DNA of 33,703 nt from Gluconobacter vitians (GTDB taxonomy: Bacteria; Pseudomonadota; Alphaproteobacteria; Acetobacterales; Acetobacteraceae), in the NCBI RefSeq assembly GCF_015244565.1, contig NZ_JABCQG010000022.1, positions 1 through 33,703 on the forward strand, given 5' to 3'. The notes below the pieces were generated by a model. That model worked only from the letters and a program-made list of their open reading frames with translations, did not search any database and was not told where the DNA came from. Positions 14,921 to 23,744 of the stretch are shown in pieces (positions within the stretch are counted from its first letter, which is position 1; each line of letters begins with the position of its first letter). The position numbers and the translations under genes were made by a program.

Positions 14921-17398
14921 ATGTCCACTCGCAGAACCTTCCTCAAATATGCCCTGTTCGGTGGTGCCGCTGCTGCAACCGAAGGCCTGCCCGCCGCAAT
15001 CCGCCGCGCCTATGCCATCGCTCCCGAGCCGGGGACTACCTATCTGAATGCCGAGCATGTCGTCATTCTCATGCAGGAAAACCGCTCCTTCGATCATATG
15101 TTCGGCACGCTGGCCGGCGTTCGCGGCTTCAACGACAGACGGGCGATGCGCCAGAAAGACGGCAGTTCCGTTTTCGTGCAGTCGGGCAAAAGCGGCGAGA
15201 CCTATACGCCCTGGCGTCTGAACATCCATGATACGAAGGTTACGTGGATGGGTTCGATCCCCCATTCGCGCGACAGTCAGGTCGATGCCTGGAACGGGGG
15301 GCATCATGACCGCTGGATTGACGTCAAGCGGCCCCATAAGAAGGAATACAAGCAGTATCCGCTGACCATGGGGTATTATACCCGTGAGGATCTGCCATTT
15401 TATTATGCGCTGGCCGATGCATTTACGGTCTGCGACCAGAATTACTGCGGCGCGATGACCAGCACGACGCCGAACCGGCTCATCTTCTGGACCGGAACCG
15501 TGCGCGATCAGCAGAATACGGCGTCGAACGTCTATATGCGCAATCCGGAAATCCTTGAAGGAGGCATGACTTGGACGACCTTTCCGGAGCGGCTGGAAAA
15601 GATCGGCGTCTCATGGAAGTTCTACCAGAACGAGATCAGCCAGACGGGTGGGTTGTCACCGGCAGAGCGTTCCTGGCTGTCCAATTTCGGCTGTAACGTG
15701 CTGGAATGTTTCGACAGCTTTCATGTCAGCTCCAACCCAGGCTTTGAGGTATGGATTGCGGAACGGATCAAGGAATGTTCCGAGCATATCAACCGGCTTG
15801 AGAAACTTGAGATGCTGGTCTCCGGCAGCCGTGAGGAGCAGCTTGTCGAGGCAAAGGCCCTGATGGATGTTCTGCGCCGGCGCCAGAAATCTGCAAAAGG
15901 ATATGAGAAGCTGACGCCCGAAGAACGCGCGCTTTTCACCAAGGCTTTCGTGACCAACCGTGCCGATCCCGACTATCACACGCTTGAAGACCTGGCGTTT
16001 GCAGACGACCCGGACGCAAAGGGCATGAAAGCGCCGAAAGGGGACGTGCTTTACCAGTTTCGCAAGGATGTGCGGACGGGCCAGCTTCCGGCGGTGTCGT
16101 GGATGGCAGCGCCTGAGCATTTCTCCGATCACCCGACCTCGGCCTGGTACGGAGCCTGGTATGTGTCGGAGGTCATGAACATCCTGACCGAAAATCCCGA
16201 AGTTTGGAAGAAGACTATTTTCATCCTGACCTATGATGAAAATGACGGGTATTTCGATCACTGCTGTTCCTACGCCGCACCAGCCCCCCAGCGTCCGGAG
16301 ACGGGTCGCTCATCGGCGGCGATTGGTTCGGACGGGCTGGAATATACGACGGCCGAAGATGAAACCCGCCGTGGTGTGCCGGAGCGCCTTGCCCGCAGCG
16401 GGCCGATCGGGCTCGGTTTCCGCGTACCGATGGTTGTGGCGTCTCCGTGGAGCCGGGGAGGAAGGGTCAATTCCGAGCTCTTCGACCACAGCTCAACATT
16501 GCAGTTCCTGGAACATTTTGTTGAAAAGAAGTTCGGCAAGCCTGTGCGGGAGACCAACATTTCTCCATGGCGTCGGGCCATCTGTGGCGATCTGACGTCC
16601 TGCTTCCAGCCCCATGATGAGCCGGCACCATCGCTGGAGTATCTGGACCGGAACACGCATCTGCGGGCAATCGAGGACGCGCGGGATCGGCCCATGCCGG
16701 GCGGTTTCCATTCCCTGTCCACCGATGAAATCGCGGCACTCAGGGCTGAGCCAGAGCTGTTGCACAAGACGGTGCGTCAGGAAACGGGGACGCGCCCTGC
16801 CTGTGCTCTCCCGTATGAACTCTATTGTGATGGTGGTTTGGACGTGGGACAGGGCCGGGTTGGTCTGACGCTGCGGGCTGGGCAGACGGTTCATGGTCAG
16901 CGGGCCGCCGGTGCGCCGTTCAATGTCTATGACTATCGCAATGGCGGCCGGGATCTTCAGGCGGGAACATATGCGGTGGCTGCCGGGGATATGCTGGATG
17001 TCACATTGCCGGTCGTAGATGGACTGTATGACGTTGTGGTTCATGCGCCCAACGGCTTTTACAGGGCCTATCGCGGGCATCATGACCGGGTCGTGCTTCG
17101 GTCGGCCTGCCGGTACGAAATTGGTGGCAAGGGAAAGGCGCCCGGAATTGTTCTCTCGCTGAGCAATGGCGGAAAGGTTCCGCTGAGCATTCAGTATCGG
17201 ACAGGGAATGCCGGACCGCTGCGAACGGTTATCGTGAAAGCTGGCGGTCATCAGGAGATCAGGCTGGATCTGTCGGCCACTCATCAGTGGTATGATGTGA
17301 CGCTGACATCCCCGGCAGATCCTGACTTCAGACAGGTTCTTGGAGGCCGGATGGAGACCGGACAGCCGACAGTCAGCGATCCGGCGATGGCTGGCTGA
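14921..17398 (+). CDS. Tat-exported phosphocholine-type phospholipase C
   Basis: An 825-residue member of the AcpA / phosphocholine-specific phospholipase C family, which hydrolyses phospholipid head groups outside the cytoplasm. The start MSTRRTFLKYALFGGAAAAT is a twin-arginine signal. The metal-binding motif MQENRSFDHMFG lies at 51-62, and STTPNRLIFWTG and YDENDGYFDHC continue the catalytic core. Two C-terminal beta domains (about 620-815, DUF756-like) are present, as in full-length PlcN/PlcH enzymes. The length fits the family. It lies between two unrelated TonB receptors, is on the same strand as the first, and ends 12 bases from the convergent siderophore operon. Phosphate scavenging is a reasonable role, but no Pho box was identified. 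Confidence 0.9.
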   Translation: MSTRRTFLKYALFGGAAAATEGLPAAIRRAYAIAPEPGTTYLNAEHVVILMQENRSFDHMFGTLAGVRGFNDRRAMRQKDGSSVFVQSGKSGETYTPWRLNIHDTKVTWMGSIPHSRDSQVDAWNGGHHDRWIDVKRPHKKEYKQYPLTMGYYTREDLPFYYALADAFTVCDQNYCGAMTSTTPNRLIFWTGTVRDQQNTASNVYMRNPEILEGGMTWTTFPERLEKIGVSWKFYQNEISQTGGLSPAERSWLSNFGCNVLECFDSFHVSSNPGFEVWIAERIKECSEHINRLEKLEMLVSGSREEQLVEAKALMDVLRRRQKSAKGYEKLTPEERALFTKAFVTNRADPDYHTLEDLAFADDPDAKGMKAPKGDVLYQFRKDVRTGQLPAVSWMAAPEHFSDHPTSAWYGAWYVSEVMNILTENPEVWKKTIFILTYDENDGYFDHCCSYAAPAPQRPETGRSSAAIGSDGLEYTTAEDETRRGVPERLARSGPIGLGFRVPMVVASPWSRGGRVNSELFDHSSTLQFLEHFVEKKFGKPVRETNISPWRRAICGDLTSCFQPHDEPAPSLEYLDRNTHLRAIEDARDRPMPGGFHSLSTDEIAALRAEPELLHKTVRQETGTRPACALPYELYCDGGLDVGQGRVGLTLRAGQTVHGQRAAGAPFNVYDYRNGGRDLQAGTYAVAAGDMLDVTLPVVDGLYDVVVHAPNGFYRAYRGHHDRVVLRSACRYEIGGKGKAPGIVLSLSNGGKVPLSIQYRTGNAGPLRTVIVKAGGHQEIRLDLSATHQWYDVTLTSPADPDFRQVLGGRMETGQPTVSDPAMAG

Positions 17399-17410
17399 AT
17401 ATTCCCCGTG

Positions 17411-17692
17411 TCATGATCGCGGTTTGCGCTCCCACAAGGAGCAGGCGAGAGCCGCGATCATGGTTTCGGGCCCCAGAAGCAGAATCCACTCGATAACCGT
17501 CAGAACGGGCGGATCGTCAGACAAAACCTGAAGAGCAAAGCTGAAAAGTAGACCGGCGGCTGCACAGCACTTCAGGATAAGTCGCTGCCCATCCATCAGC
17601 CTATCATGCCAGAATACGCGGTTTCCACGTATGGAACCCGCGACCAGAATCAGCATGGCGCATTGTCCGCACAGAAGCGAAATCCAGCTCAT
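17411..17692 (-). CDS. Small membrane protein, DUF3325-like
   Basis: A 93-residue protein with three hydrophobic segments (about 1-20, 38-54 and 62-85) and a basic C-terminal tail ending ERKPRS. Its ATG at 17692 overlaps the stop of the PepSY gene (ATGA), so it is coupled as the last gene of the siderophore operon. Small DUF3325 proteins occupy this position in receptor-DUF3649-PepSY-DUF3325 operons of Proteobacteria. I assign the family from length, hydrophobic pattern and position rather than from a diagnostic motif. Its biochemical role is unknown. Confidence 0.65.
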   Translation of the reverse strand: MSWISLLCGQCAMLILVAGSIRGNRVFWHDRLMDGQRLILKCCAAAGLLFSFALQVLSDDPPVLTVIEWILLLGPETMIAALACSLWERKPRS

Positions 17693-19143
17693 CTTGCTGT
17701 CCGTACCGTACGGACCATGGCGCAGGAAAAGGCTCCCGACAGGGCAAGTGCTGTCATACTGACGCCGGCAATTGCCGGGCTTTGCCAGGGCAGGCTGAGC
17801 AGGGCGACCAGCAGGCAACTCAGGGCATTGCCGCCGAGCAGCTCCGGCCAGCTTCGGTCCGGACGCCGCAGGAGCGTGTAAAGCAGGGCAGCGCCCCAGA
17901 CCGCGAATACACTGACCACTTCGAGATGGGCTCGGTGATGCATCGTCACGGGAAGAAGTCTGTTTGCGATGAAGAATGCGGAGAAGGCGAGCGGGGTGCC
18001 CATCAGAACGCCAACGTTCATCCGGGCGACAATCCGGTGTCCCATATGGTGCGGACGACGCAGCCGCTTGAGCGTCCACAGATGCATGCCGCTCCCGATG
18101 ACAGCAGCAAGTGCAAGGCCGGACAGGAAATAGAGCCAACGGGTCAGGCCAGGCGCAAACCGTCCGACATGCAGTCCGTACAGGAAGGTATAGGCCCCGA
18201 TGACAGGAAGGTTCTCGATATGCTCTCTGATGATCTGGCCTGAAGGGCCATCGAACGTGATGACATGTGACGCGGTGCTGACAGTGCCGTTATTGCCCGC
18301 AATCATCGTGACCAGGGCGTTCTGGTCGGACGGGTTGAACACATAGATCTGTTCCAGGCCTGTCCCACCGAACCGTCTGTCGGCTTCCTGCAGCATCGGA
18401 AGGACTGGTGCGAGATGGGCCGGGTGTCCGCTGGGGGGGCGAGAATAGAGGGCCGCGTTCAGTTCGGTATAGGACGCGGTCAGATCGTGCCGGTAGAGGG
18501 CCTGCGTGCTCCAGGGCAGGAGCAGGGAGCCGAGTGTTACGGCGCCGGTCAGTGAAATCATCAGGTGAAAAGGCAGGGCGGCGACGCCCAGCAGGTTGTG
18601 CATGTCCAGCCAGCTTCTCTGGCCGCGTGACGGACGGAATGTAAAGAAATCCGCGAAAATCCGCCGATGGATGATGATCCCGGTGACCAACCCGACAACA
18701 AGTGCCAGAGCTGCAACTGCCGCAATCAGCCGCCCCCAGGGATAGGGAAGCTGAAGCTCGAAATGGAAGCGATAGAAGAACTCGCCGCCCAGCGTATCCC
18801 TGATGCCAGCCGGACTGCCGGTTACGGGATCGAGCGCGCGCTGGATATAGGTGCCTTTTGCATCAGGCCAGAGTGCGCTGACGACAGGGCTGCGGTCATT
18901 GGCGCTTGCAACATACCAGGCGTTTGCAGCAGGGGCATTGTGGCTCAGCCAGTCTAGTGCATGCGTGTCTGCGAGAAGGGGATCGGGGCGTGATACGGAG
19001 AGCTCCGGTCTGGCCCAGAGGCTGATTTCCTGCCGGAATACGCTCAGTGCGCCTGAAAGCGCGATGGCAAACAGAACCCAGCCGGTGATGAGGCCCAGTG
19101 TGGTGTGAACCAGAGCCATGGAGGCGCGGAAGGTGTTTCTCAT
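17689..19143 (-). CDS. PepSY-associated TM protein (siderophore-iron reductase-like)
   Basis: A 484-residue inner-membrane protein of the PepSY_TM family. The N-terminal membrane segment LGLITGWVLFAIALSGALSVF is followed by a large periplasmic part. Then come further membrane helices with conserved histidines (WLDMHNLLGVAALPFHLMISLTG), a second PepSY-like region and four C-terminal helices. Members encoded with TonB siderophore receptors are thought to reduce ferric iron or take haem-like electrons in the periplasm. It starts at ATG 19143, overlapping the DUF3649 stop (ATGA), and its stop overlaps the DUF3325 start. Reductase activity is inferred from family and context, not shown by a cofactor motif. 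Confidence 0.85.
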   Translation of the reverse strand: MRNTFRASMALVHTTLGLITGWVLFAIALSGALSVFRQEISLWARPELSVSRPDPLLADTHALDWLSHNAPAANAWYVASANDRSPVVSALWPDAKGTYIQRALDPVTGSPAGIRDTLGGEFFYRFHFELQLPYPWGRLIAAVAALALVVGLVTGIIIHRRIFADFFTFRPSRGQRSWLDMHNLLGVAALPFHLMISLTGAVTLGSLLLPWSTQALYRHDLTASYTELNAALYSRPPSGHPAHLAPVLPMLQEADRRFGGTGLEQIYVFNPSDQNALVTMIAGNNGTVSTASHVITFDGPSGQIIREHIENLPVIGAYTFLYGLHVGRFAPGLTRWLYFLSGLALAAVIGSGMHLWTLKRLRRPHHMGHRIVARMNVGVLMGTPLAFSAFFIANRLLPVTMHHRAHLEVVSVFAVWGAALLYTLLRRPDRSWPELLGGNALSCLLVALLSLPWQSPAIAGVSMTALALSGAFSCAMVRTVRTAR

Positions 19144-19442
19144 GGGCGCCAGCCGCCACCGAAAGCCAGAGCGGCCACAAGAACCGCCAACACAAACAGT
19201 CCTGCTGACAGTCGCCGGATGCTGCTGAAACCGAAGGACGCCATGAAAATGACGGGCCAGAGGATCAGGCCGAGGAAGATCCCGGCCATGGCGGCGTCTG
19301 CTCTGGAAAGGGGGAGCCAGAAGGCGATGCAGATCCCCGCCAGGGCGGAGAGGGCGTAACCGACCGGTAACGCCACGACGAGGCGCAGGGCGATGTCGTA
19401 GCGTGTGGGTCTTTCAGGCTTTGGTTTACCAACTGAAGCCAA
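19140..19442 (-). CDS. Small membrane protein, DUF3649-like
   Basis: A protein of about 100 residues with three to four hydrophobic segments: LRLVVALPVGYALSALAG, AMAGIFLGLILWPVIFMASFG and LSAGLFVLAVLVAAL. It matches the pattern of DUF3649 'iron transporter' proteins encoded between a siderophore receptor and a PepSY protein. No ATG fits the start. A TTG at 19442 inside the end of the receptor gene gives ASVGKPKPERPTRYD as leader, overlapping the receptor by 17 bases. An upstream ATG (19502) would overlap by 77 bases and is less likely. The stop overlaps the PepSY start (ATGA). Its exact function is not known. Confidence 0.72.
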   Translation of the reverse strand: MASVGKPKPERPTRYDIALRLVVALPVGYALSALAGICIAFWLPLSRADAAMAGIFLGLILWPVIFMASFGFSSIRRLSAGLFVLAVLVAALAFGGGWRP

Positions 19443-21615
19443 TATTGGCCTGCGCGTTACGGCGCTCTCCGTAGTAGCAGTATTCCTGACCGTAGGAGGC
19501 ATAGCTCAGGCAGTTGGCGACGAAGTTCTTGTCAAAGAGGTTGCGGACGCTCGCCCCCACATTCCAGCCGCGCAGACTGTGGGACAGGTTGGAGAGATCG
19601 TACCGCACGGAGGCATCGAACACGGCATATTGTGGCACCCAGACACTCCCGTAAGATGCTTCACCACCATAGGATTTATTGGAATAGCGCATGCCGCCGC
19701 CAAAGCCGAGCCCCTTCGCCGGACCGGACGGCATCGTATAGAACGCAAACAGCGAGGCATTGCCTTTTCCGGACTGGATGAGCGGCTTGCCGGTTGAGTC
19801 GTCATGGACCTTCTGGATGCTGACGGCTGCTGTCAGGACGAGGTTGTGGAACGGCTCGGCATGGGCTTCGAACTCGAAACCATCCGAATGGACCAGCCCG
19901 CTTTCGGCGCTGTAACCCGTGTTGCCGACGCCGACGAGGACATTGGTCTGCTCGATATGGAAACCCGCTGCTGTGAGAAGCAGTGAAGTGCCCGGAAGCT
20001 GGTATTTCAGGCCGCCTTCAAGCTGCTTGCCAAGGGACGGATTGGCCTGACGCACGGTCTTGCCACCATCCGTCGAAACGCTTCCGGACTGCGGCTGGAA
20101 CGACGTCGAGTAGCTGATATAGGGCGAGAGGCCGAAGTCGAAATGATACAGTCCCGAGGCGCGCCAGGTGATCTGGCTCGGGCTCTGGTTGGTCGTCGTG
20201 TTGTACATGTTGTCGGTCTGGTGGGACCGGTACCAGTCGTTACGAATGCTGCCCGTCAGGATCAGGCGGTGCCAGTGGATCTCGTCCTGACCATAGATGC
20301 CGGCCTGATGGGAGTCGGTATTGTAGTTCACCCAGGGTGAGGGGGTAGGAATGGCCATCTGGTAGTTCGGGTGGAACACGTTCAGATCAGGCGCAGAACC
20401 ATAATAGCCGACTTCCGAGGCGCTCTGCTGCATGTAGTCGAAACCGAACATCATGCTGTGACGCAGCGGCCCGGTCCGGACATGGCCCTTGAACTGGCTG
20501 TCGAAAGTCAGGTTATGCGTATGCTCGTTGGTGGCAATGGCCGAGCGGGCAAGCGTGTCGTCCGAGACGTAATAGCCGCTGTCATAGACGCTGCGGTACT
20601 GGGTTTTGATGTCATCGTAGCGGCCGCGCGTGCTGAAGCTCCAGTCATTGTTGAAGCGGTGGTTGAAGATATAGGTGATGGCACCATGACGGCGGTTGTA
20701 TTTTTCGAATGATGAGTCGCCGTCATAGAAATTGCGGGGCAGATAGCCAAAGGATGCGCGTTTGAGCGAACCGACCAGCGGGACGCCGCCATAGGTGCCG
20801 TTTTCAGGATCGTACTGATAATTGCCGAGGATCGTCAGCGTCGTGGGACCGTCACCGCCGAAGGTAAAAGATGGGCTGATGGAGAAGCGGCGGCTTCCAG
20901 TGCGGCTGAGCTGGCTGTGCTGTCCGTTGACCGTACCGTTGACGCGATAGCGGACAAAGCCGTTATCCGTCACATAGCCGCCGACATCGGCATCCACGCG
21001 ATACAGATCGAACATGCCGCCGGTCGCGTTGACGCTGCCATAAGAGCGCTGATCCGTAGCGATCTTGCTGGACAGCGTGACAAGGCCGCCTGGGCTGGAC
21101 TGACCATACAGGGCGGAGGCCGGGCCTTTGAGGATCTCGACACGATCCAGGCGCGACGTGTCCGTCTGGGCGACGGCATAGCCGGTGGGGCTGTCCTGAA
21201 GCTTCAGGCCATCAAGAAAGGTGGGCGCGGAAAAGCCGCGCAGGGCGAACTGGTCGTAGCGGCTGCCAACGCCACCACCGCGCAGATCCGGTGTGATGCC
21301 AGCGGTATAACGCACGGCCTGATTGAGGTTCAGGACATTGCGGATGTCCATCTCGTTGCGGGTAATGACCGTGACAGACTGGGCCGTTTCGATCAGCGGT
21401 GTGTCCGACTTGGTCGCGGACGAGGCCAGCGTCGAGGCTCTGCGGGCGTGGACTTTGAGTTTTTCGACGGTCTGGGCCTGTGTTTCCGTCGTGACGGGTT
21501 TTTTGCTGCCTGACCGCTGCGGTTGTGCGGGTGGGATGGTCTGGTCGGCTGCGAAGACTTCTCCGCTCATGACGAGGGAGAGGGGTATCGCGTAAAGAAT
21601 CCTGCTGCGGTGCAT
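19426..21615 (-). CDS. TonB-dependent siderophore receptor
   Basis: A 729-residue outer-membrane receptor with a signal peptide (about 1-24, ending VFAAD) and a TonB-box-like segment near VEKLKVHARR. The plug domain contains TAQSVTVITRNEMDIRNVL, FALRGF and EILKGPASALYGQSSPGGLV. The barrel ends in ANIGFSW with an aromatic terminus. Close to the end, NLFDKNFVANC...YCYYGERR has the paired cysteines and G-x-R-R typical of hydroxamate siderophore receptors (FhuA/FoxA-like). I start it at ATG 21615, which has GAGGT six bases upstream, rather than at the TTG 12 bases earlier. It heads the operon with DUF3649, PepSY and DUF3325, and a Fur-like palindrome lies 55 bases upstream. Confidence 0.9.
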   Translation of the reverse strand: MHRSRILYAIPLSLVMSGEVFAADQTIPPAQPQRSGSKKPVTTETQAQTVEKLKVHARRASTLASSATKSDTPLIETAQSVTVITRNEMDIRNVLNLNQAVRYTAGITPDLRGGGVGSRYDQFALRGFSAPTFLDGLKLQDSPTGYAVAQTDTSRLDRVEILKGPASALYGQSSPGGLVTLSSKIATDQRSYGSVNATGGMFDLYRVDADVGGYVTDNGFVRYRVNGTVNGQHSQLSRTGSRRFSISPSFTFGGDGPTTLTILGNYQYDPENGTYGGVPLVGSLKRASFGYLPRNFYDGDSSFEKYNRRHGAITYIFNHRFNNDWSFSTRGRYDDIKTQYRSVYDSGYYVSDDTLARSAIATNEHTHNLTFDSQFKGHVRTGPLRHSMMFGFDYMQQSASEVGYYGSAPDLNVFHPNYQMAIPTPSPWVNYNTDSHQAGIYGQDEIHWHRLILTGSIRNDWYRSHQTDNMYNTTTNQSPSQITWRASGLYHFDFGLSPYISYSTSFQPQSGSVSTDGGKTVRQANPSLGKQLEGGLKYQLPGTSLLLTAAGFHIEQTNVLVGVGNTGYSAESGLVHSDGFEFEAHAEPFHNLVLTAAVSIQKVHDDSTGKPLIQSGKGNASLFAFYTMPSGPAKGLGFGGGMRYSNKSYGGEASYGSVWVPQYAVFDASVRYDLSNLSHSLRGWNVGASVRNLFDKNFVANCLSYASYGQEYCYYGERRNAQANIGFSW

Positions 21616-21669
21616 ACCCGACCTCAATGACTGTTCGTGCTGGCGCGTGATCAGAGGCAGGTATCGCTA

Positions 21670-21686
21670 TTGCGAGTGAGTTGCAA
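21670..21686. promoter_or_regulatory. Possible Fur-type iron box
   Basis: TTGCGAGTGAGTTGCAA is an imperfect 17-bp palindrome: perfect TTGC/GCAA arms with A and T symmetric inside them. It lies 55 bp upstream of the siderophore receptor start, where an iron-dependent repressor would block transcription. The spacing and arm pattern resemble alphaproteobacterial Fur sites, but the centre differs from the classical consensus, so this is a candidate only. Confidence 0.45.
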
Positions 21687-21760
21687 GTAGACTGCGGCGA
21701 AAATGAGACCCTGAAATATTTCGTCTAAGAAACCGAGTGTAACGGGGTTTGCCAAAGGTG

Positions 21761-21785
21761 TCCGGGCGCCCTGACAGCGCCCGGA
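21761..21785 (-). terminator. Hairpin after polyol operon
   Basis: TCCGGGCGC (21761-21769) pairs perfectly with GCGCCCGGA (21777-21785) across a 7-base loop, just after the stop of the last gene of the leftward ABC operon. There is no T-run on the minus-strand side, so it may stabilise the mRNA end or need Rho rather than act as a classical terminator. Confidence 0.5.
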
Positions 21786-21794
21786 TCATGCGGC

Positions 21795-22568
21795 TCACCA
21801 GACGGTGAAACCGGCATCCACGTTGACGATCGCGCCCGTCATGAGGCTGGCTGCATCGGAGGCGAGAAACTGCACGACGGAAGCGACTTCGTCGGGCTGG
21901 CCCACGCGGCCCATCGGGGTTCCGGCGATCCAGGCGTCGTAGAGTTCCGGCTTTTCCATGCCGAAGCGGGTCAGGGTCGTTTCAATATAGGTCGGAGCGA
22001 CGGCATTGGCGCGGATGCCATGAGGCGCCCATTCGGCGGCCAGCGAGCGGATATACTGGTGAACGCCGGCTTTTGATGCGTTGTAGGCGGCCTGCTGTTG
22101 CGGGCGGTTGACGATCAGTCCCGACATGGAGCCGATTGCGACAATCACACCTTTCTTTTGTTCGAGCATGATACGGCCTGCTGCCTGACAGGAGCGGAAC
22201 ATGCCGTTGAGGTTGATATCGACCTGCTTGAGCCATTGACCGTCCGTCATATCCTCGGCCTTGACCTCGGAAATGCAGATGCCGGCGCAGGCGACCAGAA
22301 TGTCCAGACGGCCTTCCTGCTCATGCACGCTACGGATGGCGTTCTGCACACTGTCTGTTTTCGTGACGTCCATGGCGACGCTGCTGACGTCATGTCCTTC
22401 CATGCGGAGGTCTTCCACGGCCTTTGCCGACATGGCTTCATCAAGATCGGCGATAATGACCCGGGCCCCGGCCTCGGCCAGGGCGGTGACGCAGGCCAGA
22501 CCAATATTCTGTGCACCGCCGGTGACGATGGCGACGCGGTTATCGAGGCGGAGTTTTTCCATATACAT
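21795..22568 (-). CDS. NAD-type SDR, probable polyol dehydrogenase
   Basis: A 257-residue short-chain dehydrogenase. TGGAQNIG at 16-23 binds the nucleotide, and the aspartate in IIADLD (about 38-43) at the end of the second strand points to NAD(H) rather than NADP(H). Catalytic residues are S149, Y162 and K166 (AAYNASKAG). The C-terminus DVDAGFTVW-like ending (NVDAGFTVW) matches polyol/xylitol-arabitol dehydrogenase relatives. It is the last gene of an operon with a polyol-type ABC transporter and a pentulose kinase, so its likely job is cytoplasmic oxidation of the imported polyol to a ketose. The exact polyol (ribitol, arabitol, sorbitol or mannitol) cannot be read. It starts at ATG 22568 with AGGA upstream, 19 bases after the ATPase gene. 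Confidence 0.85.
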   Translation of the reverse strand: MYMEKLRLDNRVAIVTGGAQNIGLACVTALAEAGARVIIADLDEAMSAKAVEDLRMEGHDVSSVAMDVTKTDSVQNAIRSVHEQEGRLDILVACAGICISEVKAEDMTDGQWLKQVDINLNGMFRSCQAAGRIMLEQKKGVIVAIGSMSGLIVNRPQQQAAYNASKAGVHQYIRSLAAEWAPHGIRANAVAPTYIETTLTRFGMEKPELYDAWIAGTPMGRVGQPDEVASVVQFLASDAASLMTGAIVNVDAGFTVW

Positions 22569-22587
22569 GAGATGCAGTTCCTAAAAA

Positions 22588-23691
22588 TCAGGCAGCGAGC
22601 GGATGACGGCGGCAGGCTTCGAAAGCCAGACCGTCAGGGGCGAAAAGGTGACAGTTCTGCGGGGGGAGGGTCAGGCTGACATGGGTGTCCACATCTGTCA
22701 GAACCGCGCCGTCCGTCTGCACGACGATGATCTCTCCATCCGACATGCGGACATGGACAAGCGTGATGGCGCCAAGGCGTTCGATGACTTCCACAGTGCC
22801 GCTGTTCGGACCTGAAGGGGCCAGTTCGACATGTTCGGGACGGATGCCGACCGTCACCTTTGTGCCCGGGAGAATGCCGGGGGATGTGACCGGCACGTAG
22901 AGGGTCGAGCCGTCCCGGAGCTGGACGCTGGAGCCCGCGGAATCACCGCCTTGGAAAATGGCCGGGAAGAAGTTCATGGGCGGAGAGCCGATGAAGCGGG
23001 CCACGAACAGGTTGCGGGGGTGATGGTACAGTTCAAGCGGGGAGCCGATCTGTTCGACCACACCTTTCTGCAGGACGACGATCTTGTCCGCCATGGTCAT
23101 GGCTTCGACCTGATCATGCGTCACATAAATCGTGGTGGCGCCGAGCTTGCGATGCAGGGCGGAAAGTTCCACGCGCATCTGGCCACGCAGGGCGGCATCG
23201 AGGTTTGAGAGCGGCTCGTCGAACAGGAAGACCTTCGGGTTGCGGACGATGGCGCGACCGATGGCGACGCGCTGGCGCTGGCCGCCGGAGAGCTGTCCGG
23301 GCTTGTGATGCAGATAGGGTTCCAGCTGGAGTGTATGGGCGACGTGCTCGATCTTTTCGCGGCGCTCGGCTTCCGGCATTCCGGCCAGTTTGAGGCCGAA
23401 CTCCATGTTTTTGTACACGTCCATATGCGGGTAGAGCGCATAGGACTGGAAGACCATCGCCAGACCACGCTTGCCAGGTTCGACATCATTCATGCGCTGG
23501 CCGTCGATCAGGAGATCGCCGGAGGTGATGTCCTCAAGCCCTGCGATCATGCGCAGGAGCGTGGATTTTCCGCAGCCTGACGGGCCGACGAAAACTACGA
23601 ATTCGCGGTCCTCGATCGAGAGGGAAATGCCCTTGATGATTTCTTCCGTAAGATAGGTCTTGCGGAGGTTCTTGAGTTCGACAGTCGCCAT
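22588..23691 (-). CDS. Sugar/polyol ABC transporter ATPase (MalK/UgpC type)
   Basis: A 367-residue ATPase that powers the importer encoded beside it. Walker A is GPSGCGKST at 36-44, the Q-loop lies near MVFQSYALYPHM, the signature is LSGGQRQRVAIGRA, Walker B is KVFLFDEPLSNLDA and the H-loop is YVTHDQVEAM. The C-terminal region (about 240-360) is the OB-fold regulatory domain of MalK-like proteins (VGIRPEHVEL). Length and order match SmoK/MalK of sugar-alcohol importers. It starts at ATG 23691, 53 bases after the MalG-type permease gene. Confidence 0.93.
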   Translation of the reverse strand: MATVELKNLRKTYLTEEIIKGISLSIEDREFVVFVGPSGCGKSTLLRMIAGLEDITSGDLLIDGQRMNDVEPGKRGLAMVFQSYALYPHMDVYKNMEFGLKLAGMPEAERREKIEHVAHTLQLEPYLHHKPGQLSGGQRQRVAIGRAIVRNPKVFLFDEPLSNLDAALRGQMRVELSALHRKLGATTIYVTHDQVEAMTMADKIVVLQKGVVEQIGSPLELYHHPRNLFVARFIGSPPMNFFPAIFQGGDSAGSSVQLRDGSTLYVPVTSPGILPGTKVTVGIRPEHVELAPSGPNSGTVEVIERLGAITLVHVRMSDGEIIVVQTDGAVLTDVDTHVSLTLPPQNCHLFAPDGLAFEACRRHPLAA

Positions 23692-23744
23692 GGGTCAGGC
23701 CCCGTTCGTGCAGGAATGTTGGATGGAATGAGCCGGGATCCGCG

